Assembly (NCBI GenBank): GCA_937927845.1
Contig: CALFXE010000247.1
Span: 1-28,659, forward strand
From: an uncultured Paludibacter sp.
GTDB lineage: Bacteria; Bacteroidota; Bacteroidia; Bacteroidales; Paludibacteraceae
DNA: 28,659 nucleotides
Reading direction: 5' to 3'
The stretch's first letter is position 1; the number at the start of each line of letters is the position of its first letter. Below the pieces are notes generated by a model. That model was given only the letters and a program-made list of their open reading frames with translations. It was not told where the DNA came from and searched no databases. This document shows positions 1 to 7,629 of this stretch, piece after piece. Position numbers and translations under genes: made by a program.

Positions 1-71
1 TAATTAAATAATAAAATGGTTACTAGTGGTTCAAAATTTACTCACACCAAATATAACTTAATTTTAATAAC

Positions 72-101
72 CAAATCTATTGCCATAGAAAAAAACACAA
101 A
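72..101 (-). promoter_or_regulatory. Candidate leftward promoter at the window edge
   Basis: Read on the minus strand, TTTG (98-101) is followed after 18 bases by TAGATTTG (72-79), a full match to the Bacteroidota -7 box TAnnTTTG with a TTTG -33 box. The usual spacing is about 19-21, so this is slightly short. It abuts the stop codon of the GH92 gene and would fire leftward out of the window, so it probably serves the next gene to the left. The rest of 1-101 shows no gene. Confidence 0.4.
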
Positions 102-2414
102 CTAACGGCTTAAGGAATAGGGACGCGAATTCTGCTCAACTGCCCAGGCTTTATTAGGTTTATTTCCCATTATCAAAACCAACGTCTTTCCTTCCAATAA
201 ATCACGGTGGTTTATGTAGCTTTTATTATAAGGCATTCCATCTAAAGTAGCCGACTGTATAAAACAGTTTTCATCACTGTTATTTAGGGCAATAATAGTA
301 AAACTATTTCCATTCTCAAGATGAAAAGTTGCTCTATCAAATATCGGACTTCCAACCACATATTGAGGTACTCCGGGACAAACAGGATAAAATCCGGCAG
401 AAGCAAACAGATACCATGCTGACATCTGACCTGCATCTTCGTTCCCGCACAAACCTCCGGGACCAGTTGCATATTCCTCGCGAATAATTTTCCTGGTATA
501 TTTTTGTGTCATCCAGGGAGCTCCAGCATAATTAAACAAAAATGGGATTTGATGACCCGGTTCATTTCCATGCCAATAGTAGTCCTCTGTGAACATTGAA
601 TCAAGTCGAGCTAAATAATTCTCCTCACCACCCATCAGGTTAATTAGTCCCTCTTGATCATGTGGAACATACCAGGTATAATGCATTGGTGTTCCTTCTG
701 TTATATAAAAAGCTTTAAGATTTGGATAGAAAGGATTAATAAAACTTCCATCTGCTCTACGACCACGTGCCCAAGCTGTTTCTGGATCAATCACATTTTT
801 ATAATTGTTTGATCGTCGTTTTAAAGCGTCAGATTCCGGTTTATTTAGAAGTTTTGCAACTTGATAAAGAACAAAATCATCATAAGCATATTCTAACGTT
901 CTTGAAACCTGTTCCTGTTTATGAAAAGCATCCCAGACCGAATCTTCCATTGGAATATAATTAAATTTTAAATAAGAAAGTAATGCGCGCCGTCCCATAC
1001 CGTCTTTATATTCATCCGGATTTACTATTTCCGACGATTCAAAAGCATTTTTTCGCATTGCTTCATAGGCTGTTTCTACGTCAAAATTATCTATTCCTTT
1101 CATTAATAAATCACCAAGAAAAGCTGTTACATGGTCGCCAATCATTGCCGAAGTATAGCTATTCCAGAGTGGGAAAATAGGTAACCAACCTCCTGACTTG
1201 TATTTTTGGACCATAGAACTTGCCCAATCAGCAGTTAATGAAGGATTGATTATAGAATTCATCGGCAACGTTGCACGATATATATCCCACATTGAAAATT
1301 CACAATAATAATCATGATCTGTAGTATGTGCGATTTTTCCTGTTGAGAATTCTGGATATTTTCCATCCACATCATTAAATATCCTAGGAGCCAGCGAATT
1401 GTGATAGAGTGCTGTATAAAAGATCGTTTTATCGGTTATACTTTCTGTTTCTACAACTATTTTCGAAAGTTCTTTCTCCCATATAGCTGCTGATTGTGCC
1501 CGGACCATATCAAAATCCTTTTGATTAATCTCTGCACTCAAATTATTTCTTGCGCCATCCATTGAAGTGAAAGAAGTTCCGATTTTTACGATTAATTGCT
1601 CGTTCTCTTTCATCAAAAAGGAAACATATGCCCCACAGTTCCGTTGGTCCGATATCATTTTCTGACTTTCAAACAAATTACTGTTGTTAAACGTACCGAA
1701 CGTTTTAAATGGCTTTGATGTTTTAATAACAAAAAAACCACTAAAGCCAGCAAATTTCCCTGATCCCTGATATATACGATGAACAGGGTTGAAGCCTCTA
1801 ATTTCCTGCGCTACTGGGTCAATTTCGACAAACCCTTTTGACTCATCACTATTTGGTTGAATTACTAAATGGCCAATACCCTCAGTCTTATAGGTAAACC
1901 TAAATATACCGCTTCGCTGTAATCCGGTCAATTCAGCAAAAATATTGTAGCGTTCCAGATTAACTGAGTAATAGTCCGGAGAAGCTTTTTCTAATTGATG
2001 ACTAAATAAGGAACCTCTGTATTCGGATGTCGGGACAAAAGACAGAGGTCCACATAATGGCATCAAAGTAACACTGCCATAATCTTGCGTGCAAGAGCCG
2101 TTTAACCATCTCCCAGCCCTAAAACCCTGCAGAATTGAATCCTCAAAATAGTATGGCGATAAGCATTTCCGCTCGGATGCACGCGTTTGAGGGGAAAAAT
2201 GTGTCATCCCATGAGGCACACCAATCGCTGGGTTTGTATTCGCTAGTAATTCAGTTCCTTCACCATGGGCAATGGCACTTACTGTTGAGCTTGGAGCCGT
2301 TCCAATCAGAGGATCTACATAATCAATCAATTTAAATAACATAGATTGAGCTGTACAAATTCCTGCAGATAAAAGAATTCCTAAAATCGAAGTCAATAAA
2401 AACCTGCTTTTCAT
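102..2414 (-). CDS. GH92 family alpha-mannosidase, secreted
   Basis: The 770-residue product is a full-length glycoside hydrolase family 92 enzyme, a calcium-dependent, inverting exo-alpha-mannosidase family. An N-terminal signal peptide (about residues 1-23, ending near TAQS) is followed by the N-terminal beta domain, which opens with YVDPLIGT, and then the (alpha/alpha)6 catalytic domain. Family landmarks are GVPHGMTHFSPQT, TEGTPMHYTWYVPHD (its Glu, near residue 572, aligns with the expected general acid), WHGNEPGHQIPFLFNYAG and CGNEDAGQMSAWYLFASAGFYPV (Asp region near 655-660). The Cys in the signal region is not in a good lipobox, so periplasmic or surface location is open. It is the last gene of the region A operon, 95 bases after susD, so the imported ligand is probably an alpha-mannoside such as high-mannose N-glycan or yeast mannan. 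The linkage (1,2, 1,3 or other) cannot be read from the sequence. Confidence 0.93.
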   Translation of the reverse strand: MKSRFLLTSILGILLSAGICTAQSMLFKLIDYVDPLIGTAPSSTVSAIAHGEGTELLANTNPAIGVPHGMTHFSPQTRASERKCLSPYYFEDSILQGFRAGRWLNGSCTQDYGSVTLMPLCGPLSFVPTSEYRGSLFSHQLEKASPDYYSVNLERYNIFAELTGLQRSGIFRFTYKTEGIGHLVIQPNSDESKGFVEIDPVAQEIRGFNPVHRIYQGSGKFAGFSGFFVIKTSKPFKTFGTFNNSNLFESQKMISDQRNCGAYVSFLMKENEQLIVKIGTSFTSMDGARNNLSAEINQKDFDMVRAQSAAIWEKELSKIVVETESITDKTIFYTALYHNSLAPRIFNDVDGKYPEFSTGKIAHTTDHDYYCEFSMWDIYRATLPMNSIINPSLTADWASSMVQKYKSGGWLPIFPLWNSYTSAMIGDHVTAFLGDLLMKGIDNFDVETAYEAMRKNAFESSEIVNPDEYKDGMGRRALLSYLKFNYIPMEDSVWDAFHKQEQVSRTLEYAYDDFVLYQVAKLLNKPESDALKRRSNNYKNVIDPETAWARGRRADGSFINPFYPNLKAFYITEGTPMHYTWYVPHDQEGLINLMGGEENYLARLDSMFTEDYYWHGNEPGHQIPFLFNYAGAPWMTQKYTRKIIREEYATGPGGLCGNEDAGQMSAWYLFASAGFYPVCPGVPQYVVGSPIFDRATFHLENGNSFTIIALNNSDENCFIQSATLDGMPYNKSYINHRDLLEGKTLVLIMGNKPNKAWAVEQNSRPYSLSR

Positions 2415-2446
2415 TTTTAAATATTGATATAGATTAAGAATCTGTT

Positions 2447-2484
2447 TAAATAAATATCCTGCCTAGTGACCGGATATTTATTTA
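2447..2484 (-). repeat. Intercistronic hairpin between susD and the GH92 gene
   Basis: A perfect 13-base inverted repeat (TAAATAAATATCC at 2447-2459, GGATATTTATTTA at 2472-2484) surrounds a 12-base loop. It sits in the 95-base gap between the susD stop and the mannosidase start. No clean U-tract follows on the minus strand, so it could be a leaky terminator, a stability hairpin or a processing site that lowers expression of the distal gene. Confidence 0.6.
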
Positions 2485-2509
2485 TGTAATTATCATTCCT
2501 CTCGAAACA

Positions 2510-3994
2510 TTATTTAGGCTCTATCCGATACTCATTCTGTGTAATAACCGGATTAATATCTATCTGTTTCTGTGGGACAGGACATATAAGATTAGTTGCA
2601 TTTAATTTGTAACCCTTGGCTGTCATAACCTCTACAGCTCGGTCTGTCCTAATTAAATCAAACCATCTGTGGCCTTCAAACGCAAGCTCTACCCGTCTTT
2701 CCTGTTCAACTTTTAAAAGGAATAAATCCTTATTTGTTGTATTAATATCTACAGGTGAAACCTCGTTGCTCTGATATCCGAAACCTCTACGGCGAACTTT
2801 ATTTAAATAGGTACATGCATCAGCGGTCTTACCATTTTGATTTAAAGCCTCTGAGTACATCAACAAGACATCCGCAAAACGTATTACTGGGAAATTGTTA
2901 TTTGAATCTCCATCTTTATAGGGGGTATCAAAGTATTTTTTAATGTATTTTGACTCTACCCAAGCTCCGTTTTTACGTGCATCATAATATCCGGAAGCAA
3001 CAGAAAATCCTTTGCGCAAATCACCTGGTTCATAAGAGTTAATCATATCATCGCCTGGTAAGTTGTTCCCTCCGGTAGAACCCAAAGGAACAACATTTGT
3101 TCCAGAATTCTCTGGAGCGAATGTATTTGGGAAATTACTTCCTTCACCAAATCCACCCTTTTTGAATTGAACATCAAAAACTGACTCAGAATTATTATGA
3201 TTATTCGCATTAAATACTGCAGCATATCCATTTATATTTAATGATCCTGAGGTGTTTTCAAGAAGACTGTATCTATTACTTGTAATAACCTCAGCCAGTT
3301 TTGTTTCGGCATCTTTATAATTTTTCATCGTCAAATAAACCTTTCCTAGCAGAGCTTTTGCAGCACCTGAGGTTGCTCTACCTTTATTTACATCTTCCGA
3401 ATAAGATGCTGGAAGTGATTCTGCTTCAGAAAGATCTGCAATAATCTGACTGTACACTTTATCTTTGGACTCCCTCAAAATCGCATAAGAATCACTAATG
3501 CTTATTTCATTTAACACAAGAGGTACATCTCCAAACACACGAACCAGATTAAAGTAAAGTAATCCACGTAAGAATTTGCATTCCAACTTATAACGGTCTC
3601 CAACTGATTTATCAATTTTAATTCCGTCAATTCTATTTAAGACCGTATTAATCCTATTTATTGCCATATAACTTGAATTCCAAAAATTAGCAATATACGG
3701 GTTTGTAGATCTTATATAATATTTATCAAACTCGTCTTGATCCGTAACCGATCCAGAAAGTTGATTACTCGTATTATCTGACGGAATTTCAGAAAGCACA
3801 TACCAATTTCCATAAAGATTACCTTCCTGAAGAGATGAATAAGCTCCATTAACTGCAGATTCAAACTGTTCCGGAGTTTTAAAATAGTCATCCACACTTA
3901 ACTGGGTTTTAGGCTTAAGATCCAAGAAATCTTCTGAGCATGAAGAAATAAGCAACCCGGTACATAGTAATAATGTTAAATATACTGTCTTCAT
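2510..3994 (-). CDS. SusD/RagB-family glycan-binding outer-membrane lipoprotein
   Basis: The 494-residue product is a surface lipoprotein that acts as the lid and glycan-binding subunit over its SusC channel. The signal peptide ends in a lipobox (LLISSC), with acidic residues right after the Cys (SEDF), as in surface-exported Bacteroidota lipoproteins. The N-terminal motif DFLDLKPKTQLSVDDYFKTPEQFESAVNGAY and the C-terminal ERRVELAFEGHRWFDLIRT region are standard for SusD (SusD-like N-terminal plus RagB/SusD C-terminal domains, with TPR-like helices between). It starts 26 bases after the susC stop and is almost certainly co-transcribed with it. Ligand specificity cannot be read directly; the GH92 neighbour suggests mannosides. 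Confidence 0.93.
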   Translation of the reverse strand: MKTVYLTLLLCTGLLISSCSEDFLDLKPKTQLSVDDYFKTPEQFESAVNGAYSSLQEGNLYGNWYVLSEIPSDNTSNQLSGSVTDQDEFDKYYIRSTNPYIANFWNSSYMAINRINTVLNRIDGIKIDKSVGDRYKLECKFLRGLLYFNLVRVFGDVPLVLNEISISDSYAILRESKDKVYSQIIADLSEAESLPASYSEDVNKGRATSGAAKALLGKVYLTMKNYKDAETKLAEVITSNRYSLLENTSGSLNINGYAAVFNANNHNNSESVFDVQFKKGGFGEGSNFPNTFAPENSGTNVVPLGSTGGNNLPGDDMINSYEPGDLRKGFSVASGYYDARKNGAWVESKYIKKYFDTPYKDGDSNNNFPVIRFADVLLMYSEALNQNGKTADACTYLNKVRRRGFGYQSNEVSPVDINTTNKDLFLLKVEQERRVELAFEGHRWFDLIRTDRAVEVMTAKGYKLNATNLICPVPQKQIDINPVITQNEYRIEPK

Positions 3995-4020
3995 AATTAT
4001 CTTATTTAATATCCACTAAA

Positions 4021-6726
4021 TTAAAATGTTACGTTCATACCTACTGTATATGTACGTGCCAAAGGGTACATCCCATAGTCGGTTCCAGGAGCAAGTACAC
4101 TGTCTTCTCTATGGCTTGTTTCCGGATTAAATCCGCTGTAATCGCTGAATGTTGCCAAATTCTGAACAGAGAGGTAAAAACGTGCATTTTGTACATTCCA
4201 GGCATTTATAAGAATCTTTGGCAATGTATATCCAAGTGTCAGGTTGTTGATCCGGATAAATGACCCATCTTCAACCCATCGGCTCGATACAGCATTGTTC
4301 TGTCCGGTTGTAGAAGAATTCGCTCTTGGCGTCCATCCATCACCTGGATTTTCTTCGGATTGCCATCTGTTAAGCACAGACCTCATCTGATTCTGATTTC
4401 CCTCCATTTGGGTATAGAAACGTTTCCCCAAATGAAGCACTTCGCTACCATGTACTCCCTGCAACATTATATTCAAATCAAAATTCTTATAGGTAAATGA
4501 ATTAGACATCCCCCACGTAAAGTCAGGCATATTATTCCCAATAATAGTTCTATCATTTGCATCAATTGTGCCGTCTTTATTTATATCCTCAAATTTTACA
4601 TCGCCAACATGTGAATTAGAGGTATGCGGATTATTATCCAGATCAGCCTTATTCATATAAATACCAATCATTTTATATCCGTAAAAGCTTCCAATAGGTT
4701 CTCCGATCATTGTTATATGAGTAGTTCCAGCACCACCATCACTTTGAATTGGATCCCCGGAAGGGCCTAATGCAACCACTTTATTTCTATTTAATGACAG
4801 ATTAAAATTGGTGTTCCATGTAAAGTCCTTACCAGAAATATTTCTTGACATAATTGAAAATTCCAATCCTTTATTATCTAGTTTACCAATATTTCTCCAC
4901 GCATTGGTAAATCCCGTAATAGATGGAACGTCAACTTGAAGGAGTAAATCGGTTGTCTTTCTCATGTAAGCATCAACTGTGAATGTTAATCTGCTATCCA
5001 ACACAGATAATTCCATTCCAAGGTCGTATTGCTTGGTTTTCTCCCAAGTAAGATCGGCGTTTGAAATACTGGATTGAGCAGCTCCGGAAACAACATTTCC
5101 ACTTCCCGACCCAAACACATAGTTCTGCGTACTCATAGTTCCGATAGAGCCATAATTAGGAATACTGTTGTTACCGGTTAAACCAAAGCTGGCACGCACT
5201 TTCAAATCACTTATAAATGATATATCTTTCATAAAATCTTCTTGCGAAATTCTCCACGCTACAGAGCCTGAAGGAAAATATCCGTAACGGGTATTTTTAC
5301 CAAAGCGTGAAGATCCGTCTGCACGAATTGAAGCCGTGAGATAGTAACGATTGTTGTATCTGTAATTTACACGCGCCAAATACGATAGAAGAGACCATTC
5401 ATTTGTGTCTGTAGATCCACTCTTTACTTTCGCATTGTTAATTGTTTGAATAATGTCATCTGGAAAGTCAGATCCTTCTGCATATGTCTGATTGTAAATA
5501 TTTTTCTGCACGGTGAAACCTGCAACAGCATCAATTTCATGGATTTTATTGAATGACGCAAAATAGCTCAACGTGTTTTCATTCAACCAATTCACTACTT
5601 CAACACTTGAAGATGTAGCTTTTCTGTCTGTTGAAGGAAGTGGAGCAACAGCTCCATTCTTGGGAACAGTTGACGGACGGAAATAACGACTTCTATATTC
5701 CATAATATCGGAGCCGATAGTGCTTTTAAATTTCAAGTTTTTTAGTAAAGAAATTTCCGCATACATATTAGCAAACAGACGAAGATTTGTATTTTTATTT
5801 ACAATATCGGTAGCCGACGCAACAGCATTTGGAACCCCGGTTAATCCATCTCCAGCTACTGCATATTCAGATTGGGATGCCCACGTTCCGTCCGAATTAT
5901 ATACGGGAACAATCGAAGAGGTAGCTAATGCTGAATTCACAACTCCATCACTTGCCCAATGTCCTTGAGTAATTGTATTTGAATTCATATAGGTAGGTGC
6001 GATATTAATTCCTATCTTCAACCATTTAGTAAGATCGCTATCAATTTTGGCTCTGGCCGAATAACGTTCGTAATCACTTCCGATTATAATACCATCCTGA
6101 CTAAAATAGCCTCCAGAAAACATGTACTTTGATTTTTCATCACCTCCTGTAACAGTTAATTGATAGTTTTGGATCGGAGCTGATCTGAAAATTTCATCCT
6201 GCCAATCTGTTCCGTTTCCAATAGCAGCCATTGCTGCAGCATCATCATAAATAGCTGGATACTTATAGCGATTACCTGCAGGACGCATGCTTAAAGGATC
6301 TGTAGCCTTTGCCCCCGAGACTCTATCAACGTAATTATTATTAAAAGCCTCCTTACTAAATTCCGCAAATTCCTGGGCATTCATTAAGTCCATTTTCTTG
6401 GTAACCTCCTGTGTTCCGTAATAGGTATCTAGCGAAATATTAACCTTACCTGATTTACCCGATTTTGTAGTAACCAAAACAACACCATTTGCAGCTCTGG
6501 ATCCATAGATTGCAGATGCTGATGCATCCTTTAACACCTCTATGGACTCAATGTCGTTCGGGTTAATAGAATTTAGATTTTGCTCACCTAACGGATATCC
6601 ATCTACCACATATAATGGAGAACTTGAGGCTGAGATCGAACCTGAACCACGTACCCGGATAGTTGAGGCTTGCCCAGGCGCTCCGGCTACCTGTTGAACC
6701 TGAACCCCCGCCATTTGTCCGGCCAT
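4021..6726 (-). CDS. SusC/RagA TonB-dependent receptor, C-terminal part of a frameshifted gene
   Basis: This is the plug and beta-barrel part of a SusC-type TonB-dependent channel. The ATG at 6726 is probably not a real start: the frame is open back to 6900 and encodes the TonB box (EEVVVIGYG) and the start of the plug upstream of it. Plug landmarks IRVRGSGSI, VVDGYPL, NPNDIESIEVLKDASASAIYGSRAANGVVLVTTKSG are intact, and the barrel ends in the aromatic C-terminal strand (YTVGMNVTF). The N-terminal half (signal peptide, STN domain, carboxypeptidase-regulatory-like domain) lies in another frame at 6887-7477. Rejoined with a one-base shift, the protein would be about 1151 residues, normal for an STN-type SusC. 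Either the gene is broken or the sequence has an indel error. An intact protein would import the glycan together with the SusD encoded at 2510-3994. Confidence 0.88.
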   Translation of the reverse strand: MAGQMAGVQVQQVAGAPGQASTIRVRGSGSISASSSPLYVVDGYPLGEQNLNSINPNDIESIEVLKDASASAIYGSRAANGVVLVTTKSGKSGKVNISLDTYYGTQEVTKKMDLMNAQEFAEFSKEAFNNNYVDRVSGAKATDPLSMRPAGNRYKYPAIYDDAAAMAAIGNGTDWQDEIFRSAPIQNYQLTVTGGDEKSKYMFSGGYFSQDGIIIGSDYERYSARAKIDSDLTKWLKIGINIAPTYMNSNTITQGHWASDGVVNSALATSSIVPVYNSDGTWASQSEYAVAGDGLTGVPNAVASATDIVNKNTNLRLFANMYAEISLLKNLKFKSTIGSDIMEYRSRYFRPSTVPKNGAVAPLPSTDRKATSSSVEVVNWLNENTLSYFASFNKIHEIDAVAGFTVQKNIYNQTYAEGSDFPDDIIQTINNAKVKSGSTDTNEWSLLSYLARVNYRYNNRYYLTASIRADGSSRFGKNTRYGYFPSGSVAWRISQEDFMKDISFISDLKVRASFGLTGNNSIPNYGSIGTMSTQNYVFGSGSGNVVSGAAQSSISNADLTWEKTKQYDLGMELSVLDSRLTFTVDAYMRKTTDLLLQVDVPSITGFTNAWRNIGKLDNKGLEFSIMSRNISGKDFTWNTNFNLSLNRNKVVALGPSGDPIQSDGGAGTTHITMIGEPIGSFYGYKMIGIYMNKADLDNNPHTSNSHVGDVKFEDINKDGTIDANDRTIIGNNMPDFTWGMSNSFTYKNFDLNIMLQGVHGSEVLHLGKRFYTQMEGNQNQMRSVLNRWQSEENPGDGWTPRANSSTTGQNNAVSSRWVEDGSFIRINNLTLGYTLPKILINAWNVQNARFYLSVQNLATFSDYSGFNPETSHREDSVLAPGTDYGMYPLARTYTVGMNVTF

Positions 6727-6886
6727 CGCCTGAGTAGGATGTGAGACTTTTAAATCTTTTAGTGTTCCTGCCGATAACTGAGATACAGCCCCTGTTAAAT
6801 CTTTTTTCTTAACAATTCCATATCCAATTACGACGACCTCTTCAATAGCTTGCGAATCTTCTACTAATTTTATTATAAGCGAAGTT

Positions 6887-7477
6887 TCATTGCTGTTGGG
6901 TTAAATAACCGATGTAGGATATTTTTATTGTAGCACCTTCCGGACATTCAAGAGCAAATGCTCCATCCATATCGGTAATCGTTCCGTTTGAAGTATTCAG
7001 AATAGAAACATTGGCTCCGATAATTGGTTCTCCTTTCAGGTCTACCACCTTACCTCCTATTCGTCTGGTTTGCTGCCGTTCGGGAGTATTGCTATTATCT
7101 AGGCGAGCTTTACTAAGTATAATTTTATTATTAATTACTGTATAAACTACATCCGAACCAGAGAACAATTGATTAAGAATATCAAAAATATTCTTATTTT
7201 TCACTTCAACAGTTACTTTTCTGGTAGTATTAACTAGTTTACTGTCATATATAAATGAAAAATCACTTTGACTTTCTACAGCATCTAATACGGCTCCAAT
7301 AGGTTGATTGTGAGCACTCAAAGATATTTCGGTAACCTGGGCATACGAGCTTTCGGCCATAACAAAACCAATACTGATGAAAAAGAATAATATACTTAAT
7401 CTCATGACTAATGGTATTTTATTGAAAATAAATAGCATTTTACTTCCAACAGATTTTAAGGTTGCATTAATTTCCAT
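6887..7477 (-). CDS. SusC receptor, N-terminal part (STN signalling domain) of a frameshifted gene
   Basis: The 196-residue ORF encodes a signal region (about residues 1-46, hydrophobic 22-40, ending SYAQ), an STN domain (about 50-120) and most of a carboxypeptidase-regulatory-like beta-sandwich (from GGKVVDLKGEPIIGANVSI to KISYIGYLTQ). It stops at TGA 6887-6889, exactly where the link to the TonB box should follow. The remainder continues in another frame from 6900. STN domains of such receptors contact a FecR-type anti-sigma factor, and the matching gene lies just upstream (7630-8640), so this fragment carries the signalling input. An internal ATG at codon 14 is an alternative start. The start codon overlaps a + strand promoter-like box discussed under the antisense RNA. 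Confidence 0.85.
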   Translation of the reverse strand: MEINATLKSVGSKMLFIFNKIPLVMRLSILFFFISIGFVMAESSYAQVTEISLSAHNQPIGAVLDAVESQSDFSFIYDSKLVNTTRKVTVEVKNKNIFDILNQLFSGSDVVYTVINNKIILSKARLDNSNTPERQQTRRIGGKVVDLKGEPIIGANVSILNTSNGTITDMDGAFALECPEGATIKISYIGYLTQQQ

Positions 7478-7484
7478 AAATTTG
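7477..7484 (+). promoter_or_regulatory. Candidate promoter of the antisense RNA
   Basis: TAAATTTG (7477-7484) matches the TAnnTTTG -7 box fully. TTTT at 7454-7457, a 3-of-4 match to the TTTG -33 box, lies 19 bases upstream. No + strand gene follows; only a terminator does (7546-7580). The box overlaps the susC start codon on the other strand. Confidence 0.5.
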
Positions 7485-7513
7485 TGTGATTTATTAATAA
7501 AAAAATGATTTTA

Positions 7514-7531
7514 AAGCTGCGTCAACAGCTT
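7514..7531. repeat. Small hairpin, first copy of a repeated loop
   Basis: AAGCTG (7514-7519) and CAGCTT (7526-7531) form a perfect 6-base stem with loop CGTCAA. Its segment TGCGTCAACAGC (7518-7529) is repeated exactly at 7555-7566 inside the neighbouring terminator hairpin. On the minus strand the hairpin is followed about ten bases later by a run of seven T, so it might also act as a weak attenuator in the susC leader. Confidence 0.5.
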
Positions 7532-7545
7532 AGTGAATTTTTTAT

Positions 7546-7580
7546 ACGGAAGGGTGCGTCAACAGCCTTCCGTTTTTTTT
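7546..7580 (+). terminator. Rho-independent terminator, + strand
   Basis: ACGGAAGG (7546-7553) pairs with CCTTCCGT (7566-7573), and the T-run continues to 7580. Only the + strand has the T-run; the minus strand, which carries the coding genes here, reads into A-rich sequence. This implies a + strand transcript ending between the anti-sigma gene and susC. Confidence 0.72.
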
Positions 7581-7629
7581 GATTTTCTTTATATCATAGG
7601 CTCATAATGTATTAAATAGGTTAGCAACT

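Larger units (their letters stand above)
7491..7580 (+). ncRNA. Putative cis-antisense small RNA to the susC leader (DonS-like)
   Basis: A + strand unit of about 90 bases is bounded by the TAAATTTG -7 box at 7477-7484 and an intrinsic terminator at 7546-7580 (8-base stem and eight T). It contains no ORF and lies antisense to the susC leader between the anti-sigma gene and susC. From established knowledge, several Bacteroides host-glycan loci of the ECF sigma/anti-sigma type carry a short antisense RNA here (DonS in B. fragilis) that represses susC. The position, orientation, length and terminator here agree. The 5' end is estimated from the -7 box, not seen. No transcript evidence is available. 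Confidence 0.55.

Noticed and set aside
6887..6900. Programmed +1 frameshifting to join the two susC parts
   Set aside because: The context CAA TGA A has no slippery pair of the prfB type (CTT TGA C) and SusC genes are not known to use it; a mutation or sequence error is simpler.
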